Assembly (NCBI RefSeq): GCF_014269395.1
Contig: NZ_JACOGK010000011.1
Coordinates: 9,792 to 73,791 of the forward strand
Origin: Megasphaera hominis
GTDB lineage: Bacteria; Bacillota; Negativicutes; Veillonellales; Megasphaeraceae
Length of the DNA: 64,000 nt
Direction: 5' to 3'
The notes beneath the pieces are model-generated. The model saw only the letters and a program-made list of their open reading frames with translations, was not told the origin of the DNA and did not search any database. Made by a program: the position numbers and the translations under genes. Shown here one piece after another: positions 50,306 to 58,345 of this stretch; positions within the stretch are counted from its first letter, which is position 1, and each line of letters begins with the position of its first letter.

Positions 50306-51655
50306 TTAGAATACACCTTGCTGCAACATAGCATCAGCAACACGTTCGAAACCGGCGATGTTAGCGCCTGCTACGAGGTTGTAGCCTAAGCCGTTCCGTT
50401 CTGCAGCGTCAACGGAGTTCTGATAAATCGTGTTCATGATTTCATGGAGACGATCGTCAACTTCTTTTTCTGTCCAAACGAGGCGTTCGCTGTTCTGGCT
50501 CATTTCCAGAGCGGATACGGATACGCCACCGGCGTTAACAGCTTTGGACGGAGCAACAACCATGTTCGGCTGAGCCATTAAGAATTTCAGAGCATCGTTC
50601 GTTGTCGGCATGTTGGCAACTTCGATGTAGTAGCGGATACCGTTAGCAACGATCTGTTCTGCTTCTTTCATATGAACGTCGTTCTGCATAGCCGACGGCA
50701 TGATGATATCGGCTTTTACGCCCCACGGTTTTTCACCAGCATGGAATTCGACGCCAAATTTATCAGCATAATCTTTTACGACGTTGCGGCCGCTGGCACG
50801 CATTTCGAGGAGGTAGTTGATCTTTTCTTCTGTCGTAACGCCATCGGGATCATAGATGTAGCCATCCGGACCGGACAGGGTAACAACTTTAGCGCCTAAT
50901 TCAGCAGCTTTCTTGCAGATGCCCCAGCAAACGTTACCGAAACCGGCAGCGGCGATGGTTTTACCTTTAATATCTTCGCCATCATGTTTGAGGACGTTTT
51001 CCAGATAATATACAGCGCCATAGCCTGTAGCTTCCGGACGGATACGGGAACCGCCATAGCTAAAGCCTTTGCCTGTGAGGACGCCGTTTTCGAAAACGCC
51101 TTTCAGACGACGATATTCGCCAAAGAGGTACCCGATTTCACGGCCACCAACGCCCATATCACCAGCAGGAACGTCGATATCAGGACCAATGTAGCGATAC
51201 AGAGCCTGCATGAAGCTCTGGCAGAAACGCATTACTTCAGCATCGGATTTGCCAGCCGGATCAAAGTCGGAACCGCCTTTAGCACCGCCGATAGGAAGAC
51301 CCGTCAGGGAGTTTTTGAAGATCTGTTCAAAGCCCAGGAATTTGATGATGCCGGGGTATACGTTCTTCTGGAAACGGAGGCCGCCTTTGTATGGCCCAAT
51401 AGCGCCATTGAACTGGCAACGATAACCTGTATTCGTATGGAATTTGCCGTTGTCATCTTCCCAGACAACGCGGAACGTAAACATGCGTTCCGGTTCAACG
51501 ATACGATTCAAAAGATCATATTTTTCATATTCAGGATGACGTTCTACTAACGGTTCCAGCGAAGATAATACTTCTTCTACGGTCTGGACGAATTCCGGTT
51601 CGTTAGCGTGTTTTACTTTTACATTTTCGATTACTGATGCGAGATACTGGTTCAT
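50306..51655 (-). CDS. gdhA: Glutamate dehydrogenase
   Basis: The 449-residue protein has the GDH N-terminal domain with 'GPYKGGLRF', the catalytic Lys region 'PIGGAKGGSDFDP' and 'DMGVGGREIGY', and the Rossmann domain with 'AAGFGNVCWG'. It matches the hexameric NADP-type small GDH in length and in 'SYGGSRIRPEATGYG'. It interconverts glutamate and 2-oxoglutarate + ammonia and supplies the transaminations of this region. Start behind GAGGTG; its own promoter lies upstream. Confidence 0.96.
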   Translation of the reverse strand: MNQYLASVIENVKVKHANEPEFVQTVEEVLSSLEPLVERHPEYEKYDLLNRIVEPERMFTFRVVWEDDNGKFHTNTGYRCQFNGAIGPYKGGLRFQKNVYPGIIKFLGFEQIFKNSLTGLPIGGAKGGSDFDPAGKSDAEVMRFCQSFMQALYRYIGPDIDVPAGDMGVGGREIGYLFGEYRRLKGVFENGVLTGKGFSYGGSRIRPEATGYGAVYYLENVLKHDGEDIKGKTIAAAGFGNVCWGICKKAAELGAKVVTLSGPDGYIYDPDGVTTEEKINYLLEMRASGRNVVKDYADKFGVEFHAGEKPWGVKADIIMPSAMQNDVHMKEAEQIVANGIRYYIEVANMPTTNDALKFLMAQPNMVVAPSKAVNAGGVSVSALEMSQNSERLVWTEKEVDDRLHEIMNTIYQNSVDAAERNGLGYNLVAGANIAGFERVADAMLQQGVF

Positions 51656-51721
51656 AAATAATCACCTCATTTAAAATAATTTGGACTTAATAGGTTACCT
51701 CGAACTTCTCTCTACGGCCTT

Positions 51722-51749
51722 ATCATAACACTTTTTCTTTTTTTTGCAA
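51722..51749 (-). promoter_or_regulatory. Promoter of gdhA
   Basis: Minus strand TTGCAA (51744-51749), 16-bp A-rich spacer, TATGAT (51722-51727), about 65 bp before the start codon. Confidence 0.6.
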
Positions 51750-52034
51750 ATACCGCAATGTGAAAATAAATTACGTAAAATGAATGATAAATTAATAATT
51801 TAAAATAAATTCAATAAGAGTAATGAAATATGATGATATTTTTTGAAAAAATAAAAATAAGTACCGACATATACCTTAAAATTATTTTTTACATGATTTC
51901 TGAGAATGCATGGAGAGTGTATTATGTTACTTTGCTATAAATGACAATAGTATATGTTACTATATCTGTTTTTGAAATAAATAGAGGTATAATATAAATA
52001 AAACATTATATAGTAAAAAAGTATTAGAAACACG

Positions 52035-52090
52035 AATCGTAATGGCGCGAGAACGATTGCAGCGCACGACAGGGAAACATAAAATCCCTG
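52035..52090. other. Two adjacent hairpins in the AT-rich gdhA-SUFU intergenic region
   Basis: In the 515-bp gap (51656-52170), most of which is featureless A/T, lies a GC-richer island: AATCGT (52035-52040)/ACGATT (52053-52058), then CAGGGA (52070-52075)/TCCCTG (52085-52090). No T tract follows, and no protein frame is convincing. A small RNA or an operator is possible. Confidence 0.3.
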
Positions 52091-52112
52091 CGACAGGAAA
52101 ATAGAACGGGTG

Positions 52113-52140
52113 TTACCAAAGGGGAACTCTATGGTATAAT
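52113..52140 (+). promoter_or_regulatory. Promoter of the SUFU-domain gene
   Basis: TTACCA (52113-52118), 16-bp spacer, perfect TATAAT (52135-52140), about 30 bp before the start codon. Confidence 0.6.
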
Positions 52141-52170
52141 ACAAAGTGAGTATACTAAGGAGTGGTAACG

Positions 52171-52899
52171 ATGAATACTGACAGTAACAGCAAGGCAGCT
52201 TGCTATTTTTCCCTGAATGATCGATCGACAGAGCGGGTGTCCCTGATTCATCGTGAATATACAGAAGAAGTACAGGCTCATTTTCAGGGCCTGTTTCCAG
52301 CACGACAGTGCGTAATTATACAGGATGAATCTGATTGTCCCTTACCGATTGATCTGGCAGTGATGTATCCTACAGAGGAAGAGCCCTTTTACTTGGTCTA
52401 CACGCTGGGTATGAGCGCGGCGCCTATGAAGTATCCTGCCGGTCCGGAAATGCCCGAAGGACGGGAATCTTACAGTGAGCTGTGCATTATTTTGCCGGCC
52501 GACTGGTCTTTAGCTGCCCATGGACAGATAGATGTGTCAGCCCAGCACAACTGGCCGTTGGCCATGCTGCGTTCGCTGGCAAAGTTTCCGCATGTACACC
52601 AATTGTGGATGTCCTACGGCTTTGTTCTGCCCAATTCGGAAAACGGGGAAACCTTTGCACCGGATACGGAACTGAGCGGTGTCCTGATCGTGCAGTTTGA
52701 AGGGGAACTAGGCGAGCTGCATATGACCGATGGTGCGGTCGTGCAGATACTAATGCCTGTTTTATTGTATAAAGATGAATTGGATTTGTATGATGAAATC
52801 GGCCCGGATACGCTCTTGGACCATATTTTGGATTGTACAGATGGCTCCTTTATGCTTAACGTAAAACGGCCCGATACGGCAAAATTGACAGGATTTTAA
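52171..52899 (+). CDS. Suppressor-of-fused (SUFU) domain protein
   Basis: ATG 52171 after AAGGAG; the GTG at 52162 overlaps that site. The 242-residue protein resembles bacterial SUFU-domain proteins: 'SELCIILPADWSL' (~92-104), 'NWPLAMLRSLAKFP' (~117-130) and a downstream 'GVLIVQFEGELGEL'. Bacterial SUFU proteins often act as immunity proteins of polymorphic toxins, but no toxin gene is adjacent. Followed by a flavoprotein subunit 22 bp downstream, so the two share a transcript. Confidence 0.75.
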   Translation: MNTDSNSKAACYFSLNDRSTERVSLIHREYTEEVQAHFQGLFPARQCVIIQDESDCPLPIDLAVMYPTEEEPFYLVYTLGMSAAPMKYPAGPEMPEGRESYSELCIILPADWSLAAHGQIDVSAQHNWPLAMLRSLAKFPHVHQLWMSYGFVLPNSENGETFAPDTELSGVLIVQFEGELGELHMTDGAVVQILMPVLLYKDELDLYDEIGPDTLLDHILDCTDGSFMLNVKRPDTAKLTGF

Positions 52900-52921
52900 T
52901 CTATGAGAGGAGTGGATCCCT

Positions 52922-53743
52922 GTGGTCTCCAGCGATGGCATTATTGTGCCCAAGACACCTGCTGAAGCATACAGCGCCTATAAAACAGTAAATTCAGCTG
53001 TTTTAGTGGCAGGCTCTCAATCACTAAAGCGTCAGCAGGCACACTATACATTGGCAATTGATTTGAAACAGACCGGCTTGAATTATATAGAAGACAGAGG
53101 CGATGAGATCGCCATTGGCGCCATGACGACCATGGCCGAGTTAGAAGCGTCACCCTTATTGCGTACCCTGGCAGGAGGTGTGATTCCGGCGAGCCTGAAA
53201 GAGTGGAGTGACAAGGAATTAAAACGCCAGGCTACCTTAGGCGGCCTGTTGGCGTCTAAACCGCATTTTTCCGTGTTGATTCCCCTTTTGCTCTCGCTGA
53301 CCGTCGACGTCGTCTTGCAGGATAAGGGGCGCATGGGTCTCAACGATTATTTATATTGTCCGCCTATGGGGGAAATGATTACCGAAGTCGTCATTGCCCG
53401 GGAATTTATCTATACGGCCTATACGGCCTGCCGCACGCAGCCGGGCCAGATTCCTTATTTAGTAGGCGCCGTATCCCTGCAGGAGGACCGCTGGAAAATC
53501 GTCGTCGGCGGCCGTCCGGGCCTGGCGATGCTTGCTGAAAATGCCAGTGCCGAGCTGACCGATAAAGGCCTGGCAGCCCGGGAAAATGTGGCCCATATGG
53601 TCAGCGAAGAACTGGAATTTGGCAACTATGGTACGTGCTCCGAAAACGAGCGCCGCCAGCTGACCATCGATATGGTGCGGAGCCTGATTAAAAAGGCCTG
53701 GAAGGGCTATAGCCGGCAGAACAGCCAAGGGACAAAGAAATAA
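52922..53743 (+). CDS. FAD-binding subunit of a molybdenum hydroxylase family (CoxM/XdhB-like), orphan
   Basis: GTG 52922 follows GAGGAG. The 273-residue protein has the PCMH-type domain (~1-170) with 'TPAEAYSAYKT', a weak 'LVAGSQSLKRQQ' in place of the usual AGGTDL loop, and 'EIAIGAMTTMAELEASPLL', then the CO-dehydrogenase flavoprotein C-terminal domain (~170-260). Normally this subunit works with a molybdopterin subunit and a [2Fe-2S] subunit; neither is adjacent. The altered FAD loop raises doubt about normal flavin binding. Confidence 0.8.
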   Translation: MVSSDGIIVPKTPAEAYSAYKTVNSAVLVAGSQSLKRQQAHYTLAIDLKQTGLNYIEDRGDEIAIGAMTTMAELEASPLLRTLAGGVIPASLKEWSDKELKRQATLGGLLASKPHFSVLIPLLLSLTVDVVLQDKGRMGLNDYLYCPPMGEMITEVVIAREFIYTAYTACRTQPGQIPYLVGAVSLQEDRWKIVVGGRPGLAMLAENASAELTDKGLAARENVAHMVSEELEFGNYGTCSENERRQLTIDMVRSLIKKAWKGYSRQNSQGTKK

Positions 53744-53785
53744 TCGTATAACGGCAAGCGTGAATTCAGAAAGGAAACAGCAAGC

Positions 53786-54676
53786 GTGAAACTAAAATTA
53801 TTGACCGGTGTACTGGCTATTTTCTTTCTGGCCTGTGCAGCCTGGTTCTTTTCGACCCGTCAAGATACCACGGCCCCTTCAGGCAATGCCGAAGCGCGGA
53901 CTGTCGTCCAGGTCAAGGAAGCCGCTGTGGCCTGGCTGGGTGATGATTTTTCTTTGCCCGATAAGGCGAATGAACGGCCTGTTTATGATGCGTACACATT
54001 GGAGCAGCGCCGGCATAAAGGGCTGCCTATAACATACGCCGGTACGCGTCCTTATTGGTATGGCGATCATGTGGCATACCTTACCTTTGATGACGGACCT
54101 AGCGATAAAAACACAGAGGCTATTCTAAAGATCCTGCAGGATGAGCATATTCATGCAACGTTTTTTCTGACAGGGAAAAATGTAGAGCGCTACCCGGAAG
54201 TGGTCAAGGCCATTTATGCATCGGGCAATGCCATTGGCATTCATTCGTACAGCCATGTATACGATAGGATTTATGCTTCGCCGGCAGCTTATATGAAGGA
54301 AGTAGACCAAACGGCAAACCTCATTTATCAGGTTATCCACGCCCGTCCTATCATCAGCCGGGCTCCGGGCGGTACGGCCGGCCATTTTACACGCTCCTTT
54401 TGGGATGCCTTGCGGGCTCAGGGGTATATTGAAGTAGGCTGGAATGCACTGACCGGTGATGCCGACGGGACCGGGAAAACGGCGGCAAAGTCCGTTGAAA
54501 ATCTCAAAAAACAGCTGCAACAGCGGCCGTACTTGCAAAGCCATTTAGTCATTCTCATGCATGATGGTGCCGGCCATGAAGCGACGGTAAAGGCGTTACC
54601 GCAAATTATCAAATTGTTGAAAGAAAAAGGCTATACCTTCCGCGTGGTCACGACGGCGATTCCACCATGCTGGTAA
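53786..54676 (+). CDS. Polysaccharide deacetylase (PgdA-like), membrane-anchored
   Basis: GTG 53786 follows AAAGGAAA. The 296-residue protein has a single N-terminal membrane helix (~5-22) and a NodB domain (~90-285) with all five motifs: 'TFDDGPSD', 'HSYSHVYD' (H-x3-H), 'RAPGG', a Trp in 'VGWNALTGDADG' and 'ILMHDG'. It probably deacetylates peptidoglycan or another N-acetyl glycan. It differs from the lipoprotein deacetylase at 25745. A strong terminator follows. Confidence 0.92.
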   Translation: MKLKLLTGVLAIFFLACAAWFFSTRQDTTAPSGNAEARTVVQVKEAAVAWLGDDFSLPDKANERPVYDAYTLEQRRHKGLPITYAGTRPYWYGDHVAYLTFDDGPSDKNTEAILKILQDEHIHATFFLTGKNVERYPEVVKAIYASGNAIGIHSYSHVYDRIYASPAAYMKEVDQTANLIYQVIHARPIISRAPGGTAGHFTRSFWDALRAQGYIEVGWNALTGDADGTGKTAAKSVENLKKQLQQRPYLQSHLVILMHDGAGHEATVKALPQIIKLLKEKGYTFRVVTTAIPPCW

Positions 54677-54686
54677 GGAGCGTAAG

Positions 54687-54757
54687 AACACACCGAAATC
54701 TGTTCAGGTGCACGGCCATGCTGGAAAACCTGAAGGATTTTGGTGTGTTTTTTTATT
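54687..54757 (+). terminator. Intrinsic terminator before the arg operon
   Basis: AACACACCGAAATC (54687-54700) pairs with GATTTTGGTGTGTT (54736-54749), with an inner TTCAGGT/ACCTGAA, followed by TTTTTTTA. Confidence 0.9.
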
Positions 54758-54762
54758 TTTCC

Positions 54763-54804
54763 TTGACAAAGGGCGGGTAAAAACTTATAATGAATAAAAA
54801 TTCA
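54763..54804 (+). promoter_or_regulatory. Consensus promoter of argCBD overlapped by an ARG box
   Basis: TTGACA (54763-54768), 17-bp spacer, TATAAT (54786-54791): a perfect sigma-70 promoter. TGAATAAAAATTCA (54791-54804) is a textbook ArgR/AhrC half-box pair starting on the last base of the -10, with a related TTCAATAAATTATT next to it. Binding of the arginine repressor would block transcription when arginine is plentiful. Confidence 0.9.
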
Positions 54805-54855
54805 ATAAATTATTATTAAAAAACAGCTACTTCTTTTTTACTGCGAGGTGTACCC

Positions 54856-55800
54856 ATGAAAACAAAGGTCTTTATTGATGGACATTCAGGAACTACAGGA
54901 TTACGGATTTATGAACGGCTGGCTGAGCGACAGGATATAGAAGTTCTGCAGATTTCTGAAGCCTTGCGTAAGGAGCCGTCAGAAGTAAAGAAATACATGG
55001 CTGCTGCTGACATTGCCTTTCTCTGCCTGCCCGATCAGGCGGCGATCGAAGCTGTCAGCCTGGCAGCGGAAACCAAGGTGCGCATCATTGATACGTCCAC
55101 GGCCCATCGGACCGCACCGGACTGGGTCTATGGTTTTCCCGAATTATCTCAGATACAGGCACAGCGCATCGCCAAAAGTGACCGTGTAGGCAACCCCGGC
55201 TGCCACGCCAGCGGCGTCATTGCCGGTGTCCAACCACTGACGTCTGCCGGCATCTTGCCGCCAGACTATCCCCTGGTCTGTTTTTCCCTCACGGGCTACA
55301 GTGGTGGCGGTAAGAAGATGATCAGCCAGTATGAAACAGCTAAAACAGACGACCTCCTGGCACCGCGGCAATACGGACTGGGGCAGACCCACAAGCACTT
55401 AAAGGAAATCGTCGCCATTTGCGGCTTGAGCCAAAAGCCTGTTTTCTCTCCCATTGTAGACGATTACTATTGCGGGATGGAAGTGACAGTACCGCTTTTT
55501 ACGGCGCTCCTCAAGGGGAAGCCGACTTTACAAACGGTGTGGGAGACACTGGCTGCCCACTATGAAGGCTGCGCGTTCGTCCACGTCCGGCCCTTGGGAG
55601 AAGATAAGGGCGGTTTCCTGGCTGCCAACGATATGAGCGGCCGTGACGACTTGGAAATTTTTGTTACCGGCAACGATGAACGCGTACTCGTTACGTCGGT
55701 CTTTGATAACCTGGGAAAAGGCGCTTCCGGCGCAGCTATCCAGAACATGAATTTGATGCTGGGCCTCGATCCGAAGACAGGCCTGAACGTTGGCGAATAA
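54856..55800 (+). CDS. argC: N-acetyl-gamma-glutamyl-phosphate reductase, short type
   Basis: The 314-residue protein has the NAD(P) fold 'FIDGHSGTTGLRIYERL' (~5-21), catalytic Cys in 'VGNPGCHASG' and the 'GYSGGGKKM' loop. The short chain and 'IDGHSGTTG' start fit the type 2 ArgC subfamily. It reduces N-acetylglutamyl phosphate in arginine synthesis. First gene of argC-argB-argD; the argB start lies 11 bp behind its stop. Confidence 0.95.
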   Translation: MKTKVFIDGHSGTTGLRIYERLAERQDIEVLQISEALRKEPSEVKKYMAAADIAFLCLPDQAAIEAVSLAAETKVRIIDTSTAHRTAPDWVYGFPELSQIQAQRIAKSDRVGNPGCHASGVIAGVQPLTSAGILPPDYPLVCFSLTGYSGGGKKMISQYETAKTDDLLAPRQYGLGQTHKHLKEIVAICGLSQKPVFSPIVDDYYCGMEVTVPLFTALLKGKPTLQTVWETLAAHYEGCAFVHVRPLGEDKGGFLAANDMSGRDDLEIFVTGNDERVLVTSVFDNLGKGASGAAIQNMNLMLGLDPKTGLNVGE

Positions 55801-55811
55801 AGGAGAAAGCT

Positions 55812-56702
55812 ATGGCAAATGTTTCATTTACCGATCACGATATACAGGCAGTAAGCAATGCGCAAAAAGCACGGATCCTGCGGGATGCCCTGCCGTACAT
55901 TAAGGAATATAACGGCAAAGTCGTCGTCGTCAAATACGGCGGTAATGCCATGATTAATGAAGACCTGAAAAAAGCCGTCCTGGCAGACATTGTCCTGCTC
56001 AACCTGATTGGTGTAAAAGTGGTTTTCGTCCACGGCGGCGGACCGCACATTAAGGAAGTCTTAGCAGAAATCGGCGTGGAATCCAAATTCATCAATGGCC
56101 TGCGCGTAACCGATGAAAAGACGATGAAGGTAGTACAGATGGTGTTGGCCGGCCAGGTAAACAAGGACCTGGTCAATCTCTTAGGCGATTTGGGCGGCAA
56201 GGCCATTGGCCTTTGCGGTATTGACGGCCAGATGATACAGGTGGAACAGCAGGATAAGGAATTGGGCCTCGTAGGCAAAATTACCAAAATCGATACGGCC
56301 CTTATCGAAGACAGCCTGGCCAATGGCTATATTCCCGTCATTTCCTCGGTTGGCACTGATGGCCACGGCCAGTCCTACAATATCAATGCTGATACGGCGG
56401 CAGCAGAAATTGCCGGGGCGCTCCAGGCAGAATGTATGATTTCCATGACCAATATTGACGGTGTTCTGCGCGATCCGGCGGATCCGTCGACGCTGTTCCA
56501 TTGCCTGACCATGGCCCAGGTGGAGAGCCTGACGGAAGAAGGTATTATTGCCGGCGGCATGATTCCTAAGGTAAGCTGCTGTACCGATGCCATCAAAGCA
56601 GGTGTTAAGCGCGTTTTCATTATTAACGGCACAGTGCCGCATGCTATTTTGATTGAAATGCTGACCGAAGAAGGGTTAGGTACTATGTTTGTAGAAGCCT
56701 GA
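55812..56702 (+). CDS. argB: N-acetylglutamate kinase
   Basis: The 296-residue amino-acid-kinase protein has 'VVVKYGGNAM' for phosphate binding, 'VFVHGGGPHIKEVL' and 'ISSVGTDGHGQSYNINADTAA' (part, ~175-195). The N-terminal extension and length are those of arginine-inhibited ArgB. It phosphorylates N-acetylglutamate, the step before ArgC. Start behind AAAGGAG; 31 bp to the argD start. Confidence 0.96.
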   Translation: MANVSFTDHDIQAVSNAQKARILRDALPYIKEYNGKVVVVKYGGNAMINEDLKKAVLADIVLLNLIGVKVVFVHGGGPHIKEVLAEIGVESKFINGLRVTDEKTMKVVQMVLAGQVNKDLVNLLGDLGGKAIGLCGIDGQMIQVEQQDKELGLVGKITKIDTALIEDSLANGYIPVISSVGTDGHGQSYNINADTAAAEIAGALQAECMISMTNIDGVLRDPADPSTLFHCLTMAQVESLTEEGIIAGGMIPKVSCCTDAIKAGVKRVFIINGTVPHAILIEMLTEEGLGTMFVEA

Positions 56703-56733
56703 AATGAAGGCTGCAGGGAAAGGGGCATGTACG

Positions 56734-57903
56734 ATGCATAACGAATTTGAACAAATGGATAAAGAATATATTGTCAATGTCTATAACCGGCTGGATGCCG
56801 TGCTCGATCATGGCAAGGGCTCTGTATTGTACGATGTAGATGGCAAAGAATATATCGACCTCAGTGCCGGTATTGCCGTCAACATCTTCGGCGTCTGTGA
56901 CGATGTCTGGCAGCAGGCCGTCATTGCCCAGCTGGGCAAGCTGAACCACATTTCGAATGTCTTTTATACGGAACCACAGATTATCCTGGCGAAGAAGCTG
57001 TGCGAAAAGACAGGCATGAAAAAGGTCTTTTTCTCCAATTCCGGTGCGGAAGCTAACGAATGCGCCATCAAGACGGCCCGCAAATATTCCCACGATAAAT
57101 ACGGCGACGGCCGCTATACCATCATCACCCTGAAAAACAGCTTCCACGGCCGTACCATTGCGACCCTTACGGCCTGCGGCCAGGACTCGCTCCACCAGGA
57201 CTTTGGTCCCTTTGTAGACGGCTTCGTCTATGCCGATGCCGATAATTTCGACTCTGTAAAAAAACTGGCCGAAGAAAATAACGTCTGCGCTATCATGATG
57301 GAACTGGTACAAGGCGAAGGCGGCGTTCACCCCTTGGATCCTGCTTTTGTCCACGCCGTCGCAGACTATGCCAAAGCCCACGATATCCTCGTCGTCATCG
57401 ACGAAGTACAGACGGGCAATGGCCGGACCGGTGCCCTCTATGCCTATATGAAATACGGCATCGAACCGGATATCGTCACGACGGCTAAGGCCATTGGCGG
57501 CGGTCTGCCCTTTGCTGTAACTATGTTTGCCGATTCGTGCCAGCATACGCTGACGGACCATACGCATGGCTCGACCTTTGGCGGTAACCCTATCTGCGCT
57601 GCCGGGGCCATTTCCATCGTCGACCGTCTCGATGACCAGCTCATGGCAGAGGTTACCAAGAAGGGCGAATACATCAAAAAGGAACTGGAAAGCTGCCAGA
57701 ACGTCGAATGGGTATCGGGCCTGGGCCTCATGCTGGGTGTAAAACTGAAGAAGGACCTGGCCGAAGTCGTCAACGGCTGCGTCGACGCCGGCGTGCTCGT
57801 CCTCACGGCCAATGGCCTCCTGCGGCTTCTGCCGCCCCTCAATATCCCTATGGATGTCCTGCAAAAGGGCATTGAAAAGGTGAAGGCTGTCATCGATAAG
57901 TAA
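56734..57903 (+). CDS. argD: Acetylornithine aminotransferase
   Basis: ATG 56734 is chosen because AAAGGGG lies 9 bp upstream; ATG 56704 in the same frame has none. The 389-residue class III aminotransferase has 'FSNSGAEANECAIK', 'SFHGRTIATL', 'IDEVQTGNGRTG' and the PLP Lys in 'TTAKAIGGGLPF'. It forms N-acetylornithine from the ArgC product. The later steps (argJ/argE, argF, argG, argH) are not in the window. Confidence 0.95.
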   Translation: MHNEFEQMDKEYIVNVYNRLDAVLDHGKGSVLYDVDGKEYIDLSAGIAVNIFGVCDDVWQQAVIAQLGKLNHISNVFYTEPQIILAKKLCEKTGMKKVFFSNSGAEANECAIKTARKYSHDKYGDGRYTIITLKNSFHGRTIATLTACGQDSLHQDFGPFVDGFVYADADNFDSVKKLAEENNVCAIMMELVQGEGGVHPLDPAFVHAVADYAKAHDILVVIDEVQTGNGRTGALYAYMKYGIEPDIVTTAKAIGGGLPFAVTMFADSCQHTLTDHTHGSTFGGNPICAAGAISIVDRLDDQLMAEVTKKGEYIKKELESCQNVEWVSGLGLMLGVKLKKDLAEVVNGCVDAGVLVLTANGLLRLLPPLNIPMDVLQKGIEKVKAVIDK

Positions 57904-57910
57904 AGAAGGG

Positions 57911-57946
57911 AAGGACTTTCCTGCCTGTGCGGGAAAGCCCTTTTTG
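57911..57946 (+). terminator. Intrinsic terminator of the arg operon
   Basis: AAGGACTTTCC pairs with GGGAAAGCCCTT (one mismatch), followed by TTTTGTT. Confidence 0.82.
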
Positions 57947-58010
57947 TTGCAACTACAGGAACTTTGGTTCCTGCGTTAAACGATTGTGTTGAAAAAATGA
58001 AAGAAATTCC

Positions 58011-58038
58011 TTGACAAGCCGTACGTGCGGGGTATACA
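58011..58038 (+). promoter_or_regulatory. Promoter of the aromatic amino-acid operon
   Basis: TTGACA (58011-58016), 16-bp spacer, TATACA (58033-58038). Transcription from about 58045 would give a leader of ~300 nt before aroF. Confidence 0.82.
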
Positions 58039-58086
58039 ATGTCCACAACGAAAAGGTAAGTAATATGTTGCAAAGGGTGAATTGTC

Positions 58087-58245
58087 ATGAAAACGTCTAT
58101 GCTGCGTCAGACAATTGAATACGTCTTTACATACTTTGGCTGGAGCTATCTGTATTATGGCGCCGGCTATTTTTGCTACGACAAATTCAATAGAACAGAC
58201 AGGAGCATGAGGGACAATCTACCATTTCTTTTGCAGGCCGCCTAG
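58087..58245 (+). CDS. Tyr/Phe-rich leader peptide of the aromatic operon
   Basis: A 52-codon frame behind AAAGGGTG, with ATG at 58087 and TAG at 58243-58245. Of its 52 residues 13 are aromatic (7 Tyr, 5 Phe, 1 Trp), 12 of them within residues 12-34 ('YVFTYFGWSYLYYGAGYFCY'). It lies between a consensus promoter and an intrinsic terminator in front of DAHP synthase, so it reads as a ribosome-mediated attenuation peptide: slow translation at Tyr/Phe codons would prevent termination. A functional small protein cannot be excluded. Confidence 0.8.
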   Translation: MKTSMLRQTIEYVFTYFGWSYLYYGAGYFCYDKFNRTDRSMRDNLPFLLQAA

Positions 58246-58291
58246 AGGTAAAAACGGGCAGAAAGCAAAATGGCATATGGACAAATCTGGG

Positions 58292-58319
58292 AGCAGACTC
58301 ATGTGAGTCTGCTTTTTTT
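58292..58319 (+). terminator. Attenuator terminator of the aromatic operon
   Basis: AGCAGACTC (58292-58300), loop ATGT, GAGTCTGCT (58305-58313), then a T run, 27 bp before the aroF start. CTCATGT (58298-58304) can instead pair with GCATGAG (58205-58211) just downstream of the aromatic codons, a possible antiterminator. A second hairpin, CCAT..TTTGC/GCAAAATGG (58231-58274), includes the leader stop codon. Confidence 0.82.
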
Positions 58320-58345
58320 ATTATCAGAAAGCGAGGGGCTTTACT

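Noticed and set aside
51935..52303. 122-residue minus-strand frame between gdhA and the SUFU gene
   Set aside because: It overlaps the SUFU gene start and its promoter, is dominated by A/T-driven Phe/Tyr/Ile codons, and lacks a ribosome site.
52171..52899. Polymorphic toxin/immunity locus built on the SUFU protein
   Set aside because: No toxin, polymorphic repeat or secretion gene is adjacent; gdhA and a flavoprotein subunit flank it.
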